DNA from: Adiantum capillus-veneris
Taxonomy: Eukaryota; Streptophyta; Polypodiopsida; Polypodiales; Pteridaceae
Length of the DNA: 64,000 bases
NCBI GenBank assembly: GCA_014529385.2
Contig: CM043963.1
Location: 110,462,912 to 110,526,911, forward strand
Direction of reading: 5' to 3'
The position numbers were made by a program, and so were the translations under genes. Positions 54,273 through 64,000 of this stretch are shown piece after piece (within the stretch, counting starts at the first letter, position 1; each line of letters opens with the position of its first letter). Below the pieces are notes generated by a model that was given only the letters and a program-made list of their open reading frames with translations, made no database searches and had not been told where the DNA came from.

Positions 54273-54571
54273 GGTAAATGTTGCACTTGATGTGAAAAAT
54301 TCCCAAAAAGAAGAGAAAGAAGTGGGATCAACACATGCTATATAGCACAAACAGTAGAAGATTGTAAGGGACCTGTTATGCATAAAACTACACTAATATA
54401 AATTTTTCACAAAATGACAAAATAGCCTACGCAATACTGCCTGTAGTGGAAGCGAAGGCTGAAATGAGCCCAAATCAAAAATCTCAGCAGACAAAGCTCA
54501 CTAAAATAAGAGAAAGTAAGCAGGCGTCTGTTGGAGATGCTAGAAACTAAGTCTGGGAGGATGCAACTTGG

Positions 54572-54583
54572 TGTGATACCAAT
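54572..54583 (-). other. C3 primer-binding site (tRNA-Met type, partly changed)
   Basis: Minus strand TTGGTATCACACC directly after an LTR end CCAACAA; the first eight or nine bases match the tRNA-Met site. Confidence 0.7.
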
Positions 54584-54584
54584 T

Positions 54585-54800
54585 GTTGGAATTAGGGTTG
54601 TAAAAAAACACACACAAATTGGACAAGATGAAGGAAGCTCATGGCACATAACAGAGAGTGTATTACTTAATGTGCAATGGAAAGATGGGTAGCCCTAGAA
54701 TGATGGGCGTATATGCAATGCACGAGAGAAAAACATCCTAGTGAGAAAAAATGCCCCGGCGGTCCTAAGTGTGTTCACACACATCACTACCACATGTATA
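54585..54800 (-). mobile_element. C3 5' LTR (outer end uncertain)
   Basis: Inner end defined by the primer site (plus strand TGTTGGAATTAGGG). The outer end may be at about 54,796 (minus strand TGTGGTAGTG), which would give a short LTR of about 210 bp. The element seems to have inserted into the hAT relic. Confidence 0.5.
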
Positions 54801-54839
54801 TGGTAGCAACCTTAATGTCCATTGAAAAAATTTTCTGTC

Positions 54840-56200
54840 TTACATGAATATAACAACATGCATATTGAATACGTTGATAAACTTAAAGGTGCCTCATAGG
54901 AGATACTCAAGCAAAGAGTGCTTGATGTTGTGCCAATGTTTGGCTATACCATAGTGATGGATGCATGGAATATCTACCTGAAAAAACCTTTGATCAACAT
55001 AATGGTAGTTTGTCCGAAGGGATCATTGATTTTGGAGGTGATTGATACCTCTCTAAAAGAGAAGGAAATTAAATTTTTAACAAATAAGTATGAGCGTTCC
55101 CTCCACTACAAGGCCCCAAAATGTCATAGCAATTGTGATTGACAACTCCAACTACAAGGGTGTAGGCTTGGCCATTCAAGAGGAGTGCCTTGGGCTCACG
55201 TGGATACCATGTACGGACCATACATTTAACCTGATCTTGTAAGAAATTTGAAAAATTCCATTTGTAAAGCAGGTTTTGCTAGATGCCATCCATGTGCTGA
55301 TATATAGATGGGAAAGATGGCTCTCAAAGTATCGAAGTTATCAAGCCGCTGCCCAAATATGTGTCTCTTATCAAATTGCCAAATGTTTGGTGTAATATAG
55401 GGAAGGTATGTGGTATTAGCACGCCTTATGTGAAGATTCTAAGGGTTTTTTAAATGAAAAAATTATAATTGGCAAGGTTACACTGGTTGATATCTGAAGC
55501 TATTAGACAAGCATAATAATTTAACCAATTTACTGCTGCTAGAGAAAAGGCACAAGTAGTAGGGACTACAAAAAGGCGCTGGGCCCAAAAGCATACACAT
55601 TTGCATGGGAATAATTTGTTTTGGACCCCAAATTTCAAGTACATGGTCAGGTCCCTAATAAAGAGGTCCTAAGATACTTGAAAAAGGTATGCAAATAGTT
55701 GCTCCTAGGCAATGAGGGTAGAGAGGCTTTCCACCAACATGTTGATTATGCTAATAGATAAGGTAGCTTTGGAGATCCTTGGAAAATTGAAGAAATTGAG
55801 AAGCACTTAACTCTAGTGTGATGGAAAGAATATAGGGGAGACAAATTGGATCTCCACCACTCGAGTATTATTGGTCACTACCTTTAGTGGCAGCTGCATA
55901 TGCAATTGGTTTGCCTACAATTTTGTTCACTCCAAGTATAGAAATTATCTTACTCTTGGGCATGCCAAAGATATCATGTATGTTTTTTCAACATGCATTT
56001 GATTCATGGTCCATCATCAATTGTAGCAAAGGCAACACATGAACACTTCCACCCACCATAGACCCATGAAAGCCTTGCTTTAGAATGACTGAGTGATGAT
56101 GAAATGGATTGGGTAGTGGCATCAAAGAAGTTTACCAAAATGAGAGCGATGATTGGAATGAGTTGGATGTGTTCAGATAGCTATTCCAGAGTGATCGTTA
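54840..56200 (+). pseudogene. hAT-like transposase relic (DUF659 type)
   Basis: Plus-strand fragments match a hAT transposase of the DUF659 family: DVVPMFGYTIVMDAWNIYLK, KPLINIMVVCPKGSLILEVI (54,918-55,060), then in a shifted frame IVIDNSNYKGVGLAIQEECL and GLTWIPCTDHTFNLIL (55,130-55,230), a degraded middle, and near the end CNWFAYNFVHSKYRNYLTLG with HAKDIMYVFST (55,890-55,990), the hAT C-terminal dimerisation block. Numerous stops and frameshifts. The N-terminal BED finger region is missing, probably displaced by C3. No terminal repeats identified. Confidence 0.8.
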
Positions 56201-57562
56201 AAGTTAGTTGATATTAAACTTAAGACTTGAGATCAAACTTCAAAGTACAAAAAGAAAGTGCCACTGTCAAAGGTAGCTCCATTGCTTCCTTTATCTCTTG
56301 TATTTGTGCATCAAGACCTCTGTTTCCTTTATCTCTTACATTTGCGTATTAAGCCCTCCAATGTTAGCATAGGACTTTGATGTCTTGCCAATGCCAAAAC
56401 ACTTCAGTGGCTTAGTGAACCTTCTTCTTTTCAGGTGCCTTATTTCTAGGAGGTTTGTAAAGTACTTTAAAGGGTTCAGGAGAACTTGGACCTGCATTTC
56501 TTGGATGTGGTGGAAGATGACAACTGTCTGATCATGATAGTTGGCTGACTTCTAGGCTGCCACCATCCGTCTGGCCCCCACATACAACATCTAAAATCTC
56601 TCCAGATCTGAATAAATTGTATCATCATCCAAGTATTGCTGGATCTGGAGATGCTTCTACATACTTAAGTCATTTATTCAAGGTTACCATCTCATTAGAA
56701 TAATGCTGATCTGTGTCAAAATCTGTTTCAATGATAATTTCTTTGCCTTTACCATCCTTATAATGACGTTGTGTTGTCTCTTGCTCCATTTACTGATCGG
56801 GTGGATTTTGTTGTTGGTTCTCCTTAGTAGGTGGTGGTTGATTAGTAGGATGCCCATCCTTGGCATGATTTGAGGATGAACCTCCAGTTGATGCTACCCC
56901 ACATGCAACTTTCCCTTAGTTATGTACACCTTGATTATTGTCATCATCATCATCGTCATCTCTCTATTGATGCTGCTAGTCCTTGTTCTAGCCTTTTCAT
57001 TCCAGTCCTCATCCTCATCCTCCTCCTCATTATTCTTATGATTCTCTAAATACTCTATGAGTGCTTCATTCACCATAGCTGTCGTGTATGTGCTTGCCTT
57101 TTCTTGGAGATCTGACTGAATGGATGCAATTACATTCTCCAGATCAGTCACACTCAAGGTCAGATCTCCATCTTAGTTTCTTATCTATAACAAAGAATGA
57201 TAAATATATTTTCCTATGATGGACTCTTTGGTCAGGTGGTGTTTCTTGTACAATTTCTTATAATCAGCTCTCTTTGCTTTCAAAAATGTCTGGAATTGGT
57301 CAGCATCTTGCCAAATCCATTCAGTGTCTTATTGCGTAATTTCCTTCTCCTCCTGCATCACCCTGTTTATGTTCATTGATTTTTCAGTTTTCTTCTAGAG
57401 GTCCTGTATTTCTCTGTCATGACTCTAATGCTGAAGCTGTAAATCAAGAATCTATTGAGTCCAATTGGATTTGTTTCTTTGCATATTCTCCAGTGCCTCT
57501 TTTGTTGTTTTTAGTTTAGCTCTCATATTATCCATTTTCACACTTGTGGCTCCATCATCTAA
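56201..57562 (-). pseudogene. degenerate minus-strand coding relic, left part
   Basis: Broken frames such as VTDLENVIASIQSDLQEKAS, ALIEYLENHKNNEEEDEDED (57,157-56,894) suggest an acidic, coiled-coil protein. No domain recognised. It is split by the MITE at 57,572 and probably continues to the right. It may be the 3' ORF of the G4 element. Confidence 0.35.
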
Positions 57563-57571
57563 CTTATAGAG

Positions 57572-57884
57572 GGCTCTAGATAAATATCGGCTTGGTAGCC
57601 GACATGTAGGTGGGCGAAACCGGTGCAGCCGGTCACGGCACTTTTTGATGGGGCAGCAGAATTCAGTGCTCTATGATGCACCAGCTGCAAGATCTGCTCG
57701 TGCGCCTGCATGCATCGTAGCGGTAAAGCATTGCTCCCAGAGGGCCGATGTCCTGAGTTCGAGCCTGCGTGTGCACCCCGCGTTGACATTTTTGGTCAAC
57801 GACTGGCAACCGGTTAGCACTGACTGGCAACCGGCTCGGCTGCCTTCGCCACGATGGCAAGCAAGCCGATAAATATCCAAACCC
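57572..57884 (+). mobile_element. 313-bp MITE with 9-bp target duplication and tRNA-like Pol III promoter
   Basis: Flanked by perfect CTTATAGAG copies (57,563-57,571 and 57,885-57,893). Terminal inverted repeats of 23 bp match at 18 positions, ending in TATCGGCTTG on both sides. A 9-bp target duplication is characteristic of Mutator-like elements. Inside, GTAGCGGTAAAGC (57,717-57,729, A-box-like) and GAGTTCGAGCCTG (57,755-57,767, B-box-like) are about 38 bp apart, followed by a small hairpin with T5 (57,789-57,793), a possible Pol III terminator. Two GACTGGCAACCGGYT repeats follow. So it looks like a SINE head embedded in a MULE-type MITE. Frames inside are not genes. Confidence 0.8.
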
Positions 57885-57893
57885 CTTATAGAG

Positions 57894-59300
57894 TTGATGA
57901 TGGTGTTTCATCCAGACTATATGGCTACAACGCATCCCTGGGTTATTGTCTCCAAATGAGTTTGGTCAGAACTCATATACCGTCATCGTGGGGAAGGCAT
58001 AGGGTAGAGCAAATCTGTCACGTCCTCCCTTTGAGTGGTTGTTTTTGGAGTTTCTGGAGTCTGTCCAACTTGATTAGTGGCAACAGGGTGTGACCAGGCT
58101 CTAGTCCACTGCTTGATGCCTCCTCAGGCCTAGCACTGGTTTGAGCGTTTTCTGTGCCGACATCTTTCTCTTATGTTTGTTGTTGCTGCCCAGTGGCATT
58201 GCTTTGCAATGTGTCCACTGGAGTCTTCTCAGTGCTTCTTGGCTTTTGGACTGCCTTTAAATATCTTCACTAGGTCACACGTTTTCAGTTTCTGACCCAG
58301 CTTCAGTCTAGGTTGCCTGTCTCTTTGTCCCAGTTTGATGTATTGTTTCTTTGCCTTTACTTGCTACTTGCTTTGTGGTAGTATCCTGTGTGATTGTTTT
58401 GTGAGCCCTCAATTTCCTCAGAAGATTCTACTGTAGTCTTGGTTGCCGTCTTCAGTCACTCTAATCCCAGATTGTTTGTACATTAATGTGTGATGTCGCC
58501 AGATCTGCCCAATACAAGAACTACCAGACATATGAGGCCTTGAAAAGTTTTTTGGAGTTGGCCTTTGCAATCTACTGCACCACACTGACATACAAGAATA
58601 TACTGATGTTTATGCTGGCTTTTGGGTTCTAAACTTTGGCCAATAACATAGGAAAAAGTTGTTCTGAGAGGTAAGTAGGGTTTTTCTTTAATCTCATGGT
58701 CTCCATGATGAATCTGTAAATAGTCGTATCTGCAACTGGGATGCCCTAAGCACCACTTATAGTGAAGGTCGCATCCCAGTTGCAGTGAAGGTCTCTGTCA
58801 TATCTGGAATTCTAAACACATGGTCTAACTCGCCAGTGTTAGATCTTGTGTTCTACCATTTACTATTGCTATGCCCTTGTCAGCTTGGTATGTAGTGAGC
58901 ACCTGCAATGTAATCCTTGCATCAAAAGGAAATGTTGCCGCCTCCATCACTACCTCTAGATTCCATAAAAGTAACATGGCTTGCTCTTTCTCGTGAAAGA
59001 TGTACTTAGCAATTTTACTATGTTGGACCACTCATAAAGCTTCTGCCATAGAGGCCTTTAAACTTTTTGCTTCTGCCATCATATTGTCTAACATCTCTTG
59101 CATGTGTTGAGAGGTGAACTTCCTTCCCATGCACAACTCAAACAAGCAGGTGTGAGTGGAAGAGGACTTACTTGTGGTGGTAGTGAATGAGTTGTAGAGC
59201 AAGTAGCAATGTGTCTTGGGTAGTGCACCTGCAATTGTCAAGGATGTTTGTTGTTGTTGTGATCTTGAAGTGGTTTGATCAGGTTGCGAGCCAAGTGGCA
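57894..59300 (-). pseudogene. degenerate minus-strand coding relic, right part
   Basis: Fragments include YRFIMETMRLKKNPTYLSEQ (58,720-58,650), YIFHEKEQAMLLLWNLEVVM and PFDARITLQVLTTYQADKGI (59,010-58,850), and MLDNMMAEAKSLKASMAEAL (59,100-59,040). No family recognised. On the minus strand it lies 3' of the G4 protease, where RT would be expected, but nothing like RT is visible. Confidence 0.35.
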
Positions 59301-59790
59301 CAAGGGGATGAGACTAAAGTAGAGATGGGTGGACTCTTCTCATAGTTATATGCACTTGCGCCATGAAGCTAGTCTTGACTTTTCCTTTCCCACTCTGATA
59401 TGCATATTTTCAATTAGGCTAGTATCCTAGAACACCATGTGGTCATCCATCCTTACTCTAAATGGTGCCGGTTTCAATTGAGTGATTCCTTGTTTCTATC
59501 TTAGATGTTCTCCAAGGATATTGACACCAACTCCCCCATCTAGGATCACCCTAGATAATGGTTCCCACTACTTTCTAAGCTTATAGTAAACCTGAATCAC
59601 TGGAACCTCATAATCTCTAATGGCCACTAGGTCTACTACTCTTGCTTTAGTTTCTGCTTTTCTCTTCTATCTAATAGATTTGCAGCCTCTGGTAATGTGC
59701 ACATGACCTTCACATAAATATCATCTTTCTCATTCCCAAAGCTAAAATCGAAACTAGAATATTTTTCTTCTTGGATATATTTACAATTGC
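59301..59790 (-). pseudogene. G4 retropepsin relic
   Basis: Minus strand reads AIRDYEVPVIQVYYKLRK, then SRVILDGGVGVNILGEHLR and LKPAPFRVRMDDHMVF. The LDGGxGVNI signature with PAPFxVRMAD is a plant gypsy protease type (Gly for the usual Ser). Several stops. Confidence 0.6.
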
Positions 59791-61060
59791 ACTCAACTAT
59801 CTTCCCTTGCTTGGTTGTTGGCTAAACTGTGAGATGGCTCCCTTGATTGATCCTTCATTATTTCAATGGCTCTAGCATTGGCCAAGTCTAATTTGACTTG
59901 CCGTACTTCATTTACCAAACTCTGTACTACAGTGGTCATGGATTTATTTGGTCTAGATGTTTCCTTCTCACTTTGTGCTCCTACATCTCTAAAGACTAGG
60001 GTGATAGTTTTTGAATCTTGCAAGCCTCAGAACATTATGGTTGTTTTGGGAGTTTCTTGGCTAGATTTTTTGTGATCTTTGTTGCAAGCTCACACTGTTC
60101 TTTCCATTCATCCACTACCTTCTCCTTGCCCTTCACCTTCCATATTGGTCTCTGCTACTCCCACTTCTTGGTTTGCTTTTTCACATTTTAAAATGGAATC
60201 TCTTCAATGATAACACCCTTGATTTTGGTCATAACCATGATTGACATTGGTTATGGTGATTTGTGTTCAGGTACATTTGGTTCGACTCCATCTAGGCACT
60301 AGGCTGTAAAATGACCATACTTCCCACATGTGTAGTAGTTCGGGCTTTGTTTTGCAAAATTTCCTCTGCCCCTGCATCTGCCTATACCTCCCTAGTACCT
60401 TCCCCTGCGAGTACCAATACATGTGCTGGTCTCATTATCCTTGGACCCACTGGCTTCATCTACCTTTGCTACCTTAGGGTTTGTCAGCACAATCATTAAC
60501 ATATCCTTTCCCTTCTTGAAGTGATGAATTTTGATGCCACAATTACTCTAGACATGACCATAGGCTTTACATAGGTACAATGTGAACACTCATCTGACCT
60601 ATGATCTCTTGACCTACACTTTGAGCACTGAGTCTCCATCTTCTTAAATGAAGGTCTTGTCTTGGCTATTTCAACAATCTATTTTGACATTTCTTCTAAT
60701 TTCCTAGTCCATGATCCCTTTTTCTTTCCTTTACCTTTGTCATCTGACTCACTCTCAAATGATCTAGAAATGGTACTGGATTTTGAAGCTTAAATTGATG
60801 ACTCACTATCATTGGACTATCTCTTTTTGTAACCTTTCTCTTTCTTGGCTTGCTGATCTAGTTTCAATGCCCTTTGCACCAAATCATTGAACTTCTTCGA
60901 AGGTGGTCGTACTTCTTGTTCCCGTAATTTTTTGCTTCATGAAACCATTTAGAAATCAGGCTCTCATTCATTTCTCTGATAGAGGCTCTTGCAACTGTCT
61001 AGCTAATCCTTTTATCTTTTCCATTGATAGCCGAAAATGACATGCCATATGGCGTGGCCT
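59791..61060 (-). pseudogene. G4 gag C-terminal relic with zinc-knuckle remnant
   Basis: Degraded minus-strand gag: IREMNESLISKWFHEAKNYG (about 60,990-60,930), an acidic/basic linker, METQCSKCRSRDHRSDECSH (about 60,630-60,570; a C-C-H-C knuckle) and SLVNEVRQVKLDLANARAIE. Frameshifts and stops throughout. Confidence 0.5.
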
Positions 61061-63598
61061 CTACACCACACATAGCCTGAACATCCCCAAGCATCATCTC
61101 AAGGTAGGAGTAATCCTATAGGTAGAGAGGGGCACCACCTGGCATAAGTGCAGCTAGGACGCAGACATACATGACCTAGGGTAGCAAAAAGTGAGATGCC
61201 CTCTAGGTAACCAACATGAAATGGTGATACAACAATGTCCACATGTAGAAAATGCCTAGTCAACGGTCAGGAGTGTGTGTACGAGGGAGGTATGTGACAA
61301 GGTCGGAATGTAACATACTGACTAATTGGAGTGGCCGCACGTGATGGAGCACAAGCAAAGTGATATACAAGAGACGAAACATCCCGCGAATGTGGGAAAA
61401 CAAAACTAAGGAGAACAAAGAAATGGACCCCAAATATCAAGACAACGTAGCACCCTTTTATTGGAAATGATGATACTTACAAATGGTGGTCTTGACGATT
61501 ACAAACCTGGCTTTTGGCACTAGGGATGCATGATGGAATGCGAGCACCACATGGTGCATGGCAAAGTTGGTGTTAGCGGGGAGGTTAGTTGATGAAGAAC
61601 ATCAAGACGATGCAACCACCGACGATGCCAATCACCAACATCGAGAGCGGCCCAAGGTAGCATGGTGTCAATGCATTAAATCCTAGCGTGCTCATGTTGC
61701 CTTACGTGGGAGTAGTGACTGCCTTATGTGCATGGAGTGGTCGTGACTAGTAACTCAACCATGGTGTGGTGGAGAATGGGGAAAATGGTGATGTTGCCAA
61801 TGCTAAAATGCCCAAGCTTGCAACCAAACATGATGCCATAAGCTCTTTAGATTTGGGGGGTGCATTATGTGCTTAGTGGTGCTTGAAATGTAGAGTGCAT
61901 GGAGAAAATGTGTTCCTCCTATACTTGTGCCTTCTTTTGTGCTTAGCGGAGGCCTCTTTATATAGGTTTGAGAGGTGGTCCTTACCTCATGGTCCTTGCA
62001 AATATCCATTGGTTGCTGTAGAAGGTATAGATGCCTCTCTAGTAAGAGAGATAGAGAGGGAGTGAAGGTAGAGATAGAGAGAGATCCACTAGCCACTGGC
62101 TAGGTTTGTTAGGGAAGCGTGTAGTTCGGGGAATTTACAAGGGTTTTGTTGATGGTTCGAGTGGTCGGTGTGAGGTTTAAGGCTTCCGGAATTGGTATTG
62201 GTTGCGAGAAGCCAAGATGCTTCATATTACCTCCTCTCGGTGCCGGTCGGGGCATGCCTTTGGCACCACTTCTTGTTTTGGTGTTGGCGGCGCACGAGTT
62301 GGCCCTCTTCTTTTTGTTGTTGGCATTGATTCCTTTTGGTTTTTTTTTCTATTATTCTCTGGTGCTTGCATATATGCGTGTGTGTTTGGTGTGTTTATGG
62401 GTGAGTTTGAGTAGATGTGCGTGTATATGTAGGTGAGTGTGTGCGTATGTGTATATATATGCATATATGCATGGGAGAGGGTGTGGTGTGTGGGAACGAT
62501 GGAGAGGGGGGGGGGGGGGGGGGGGGTAATTTTTATGAAACGTGTGTGTATATATATATACTTTTTACGTGCCGGGTGTGCAGGGAAATTAACATAGAGG
62601 GAGAACAAGATTGAGGGGGGGGGGGGGGTCTCGAGAAAGTGGCCGCCGCTAGGGAGAGAGGGGTGTGTGTGTAGAGGTGTGTAGTGGGTGTGTATGTAGT
62701 TAGAGAGAGAGAGACTCCAGTCCTGTATATTGCGCACCTTCGGGCCTCCGACACAGAGCGAGGGAGAGACAGAGCGGGGGGTGAGATGGAGGGAGGGGAA
62801 AGGTGTGTGGGTGTGGATAAGAGAGAGAGAGACTTTTGTATCTGCGCTTGCACAGGCCTAAGAGAGAGAGAGAGATGGGAGCAAGCCATTGTGATAGGGA
62901 GTGTGTGAGGGTGTGTGTGTGTGTGTGTGTGTGTGGACAAGAATGAGAGAGAGAGAGACTTCGTATGCGGCTACCGACGAGCCTGAACCGGGAGAGGGAG
63001 AGAGAAAGAGAGAGAGAGGGGGCCCAGGGTTGCTTCTGTCCGTCAGCGAGCGAGGAGGGGGGTTTTTTTTGAGGGTCAACAAGGTGGGGTAAGGTAGGGA
63101 ATTATTAGAGAGAGAGAGTGAGAGAGAAATTATGTAGCCCTGGCGGTGGTATCCACAGGAAGAGATAGTAAGAGAGAGAGAGATAGTGAGAAAAAAGATA
63201 GAGAAACAGAAAGAAGAGAGAGAGAAAGCACTGTGCTTGGGAGCACGGTGGTCTACCGGTGGGAGGAAAAACAAGAGGAGAGAGAGGGAGGGGTGAGGTA
63301 TGCGGCCCGCCAATGGAAAAGAATAATGTAGGTGTGTTTTATTGGTTAGATGGTAGAGAATTAAGGTAAGAGATAGAGAGATGATGATTAAAAAAGGAAA
63401 AAAAAACGTGGTAGCCTCTTGCACGCACGCGAGCAAGAAAGGGAAAATTGGTGGTGGAAGTAATGAGAGAAAAAAATGTTTTTTTTATTTGTGTTACCTC
63501 ATGCTCCTGAATGTGGATTATTCTTGTTGTTTGGGTTTCAAAATTGAGAACTTTAACTCTCAGGCAGGGCTAGAGGGCGGTGCGGCTAACTCGGTATC
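61061..63598. repeat. repeat-rich region, no supported gene
   Basis: 61,060-62,100 is mixed sequence without a convincing ORF. From about 62,340 it becomes simple sequence: (GT)n and (TA)n tracts, a 21-base G run (62,506-62,526), a 14-base G run (62,615-62,628), and long (GA)n stretches to about 63,380. Its right part is probably the G5 3' LTR, which should start at about 63,599 on the minus strand. Long frames here are translations of microsatellites. Confidence 0.7.
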
Positions 63599-63627
63599 AT
63601 TATCCCTCCCCCTTAGGTTAGGGGCAT

Positions 63628-64000
63628 TCATGCCTCTAACTCATCTATTTGATCATTGTCGTTGGAGATGGAGGTTGATGGTGTATCCTCTTCAGGAATG
63701 TCAATAGGTGGAGTCTGATCAAACCAAAGAAAATAAGGTTTGAGCCGCCAACCATTTACTCTGGTCTTATGAAGCTTGCCATCAACTTCCATAAGCTGGT
63801 AACTCCCATTGGCATACTTTTTCCTCATGATGAAAAGGCCCTCCCATGGGAGTAGGAGCTTCTTATCTTTGTGTGTGTCGAAGCGATTGTCGTAGTGGAG
63901 CACCAACATGCCTTTCTTAAATTCTTTGCGCCAAAGATGCTGGTTGAAACTAAGCCATCTGTGCTCTGCCTGTGCCGCATAATAAGTGGTTGCTTCTTCT
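63628..64000 (-). pseudogene. G5 Ty3/gypsy integrase C-terminus (partial at window edge)
   Basis: Minus-strand frame entering from the right edge: RWLSFNQHLWRKEFKKGMLV, then LLLPWEGLFIMRKKYANGSY and VDGKLHKTRVNGWRLKPYF, matching the GPY/F-type integrase tail of Athila-like gypsy elements (PWEGPF.V....NGSY, VNGxxLKPY). It ends in DTPSTSISNDNDQIDELEA. A polypurine tract (AAGGGGGAGGGA on the minus strand, 63,603-63,614) follows, then a probable LTR start TGATACCGAG at 63,599. Confidence 0.85.

Noticed and set aside
57700-57770. tRNA gene
   Set aside because: A- and B-box-like motifs are present but no acceptor stem or complete cloverleaf could be drawn; it lies inside a MITE.
62222-63436. Long frames on both strands at 62.2-63.4 kb
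   Set aside because: They are translations of (GA)n, (GT)n and poly-G simple sequence, with Ser/Leu or Arg/Glu repeats and no domain.

Overview
This window is retrotransposon-dominated plant nuclear DNA. The evidence is dense, nested Ty1/copia and Ty3/gypsy LTR elements of several lineages, a MULE-like and a hAT-like DNA transposon relic, tRNA-Met and tRNA-Asp primer-binding sites, plant-type GT..AG introns, and only one stretch (19.8-24.6 kb) that looks like an intron-containing gene. The transposon families suggest a plant with a large genome, perhaps a fern or lycophyte, but the species cannot be fixed from the sequence. No rRNA, bona fide tRNA, organelle or bacterial genes were seen. Element names used here (G1-G5, C1-C3) are local labels.

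Layout. 1-5.0 kb: minus-strand Ty3/gypsy element G1 (pol cut by the left edge, gag, an extra upstream ORF, tRNA-Met primer site, long 5' LTR with TATA box, minisatellite and a possible coding exon). 5.0-11.4 kb: minus-strand copia C1, split by a 5'-truncated plus-strand copia C2 with an intact RT/RNase H end and a 765-bp LTR. 11.4-15.1 kb: minus-strand fragment of a giant Tat-like gypsy element (coiled-coil accessory ORF plus a spacer with 24-bp palindromes). 15.6-18.9 kb: minus-strand MULE-like transposase relic, divergent from a multi-exon gene at 19.8-24.6 kb. 25.4-30.8 kb: plus-strand chromovirus relic G2 with a deletion joining RNase H to integrase. 31,974-50,911: G3, a nearly complete 18.9-kb Tat/Ogre-like element with 98% identical LTRs. 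50.9-52.85 kb: 5' LTR and leader of an opposite-strand relative (G3r), inserted in minus-strand copia C3 (52.84-54.8 kb), next to a plus-strand hAT relic (54.8-56.2 kb). 56.2-61 kb: degenerate minus-strand coding sequence including a gypsy protease (G4), interrupted by a 313-bp MULE-type MITE that carries a tRNA-like Pol III promoter. 61-63.6 kb: mostly G-, GA- and GT-rich simple sequence. 63.6-64 kb: integrase C-terminus of another minus-strand gypsy, G5.

The most interesting system is G3 and its relatives. Its order is LTR, tRNA-Asp primer site, leader with four palindromes, ORF1, gag, zinc knuckles, protease 1, RT, RNase H, duplicated zinc-binding module, integrase, a second retropepsin-like domain followed by W-I-P-K repeats, an internal polypurine tract identical to the terminal one, a 2.8-kb spacer with five palindromes, a coiled-coil accessory ORF, terminal polypurine tract, LTR. 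A 24-bp palindrome (AGACATCATACG plus its reverse complement) occurs 15 times in the leaders and spacers of three separate element copies, usually 272-291 bp apart. Most premature stops in G3 sit where CAG or CGA codons are expected, consistent with decay by deamination of methylated cytosine. How G3 acquired the second protease, second polypurine tract, palindrome arrays and accessory ORF is inference; the motifs and their positions are read directly from the sequence.
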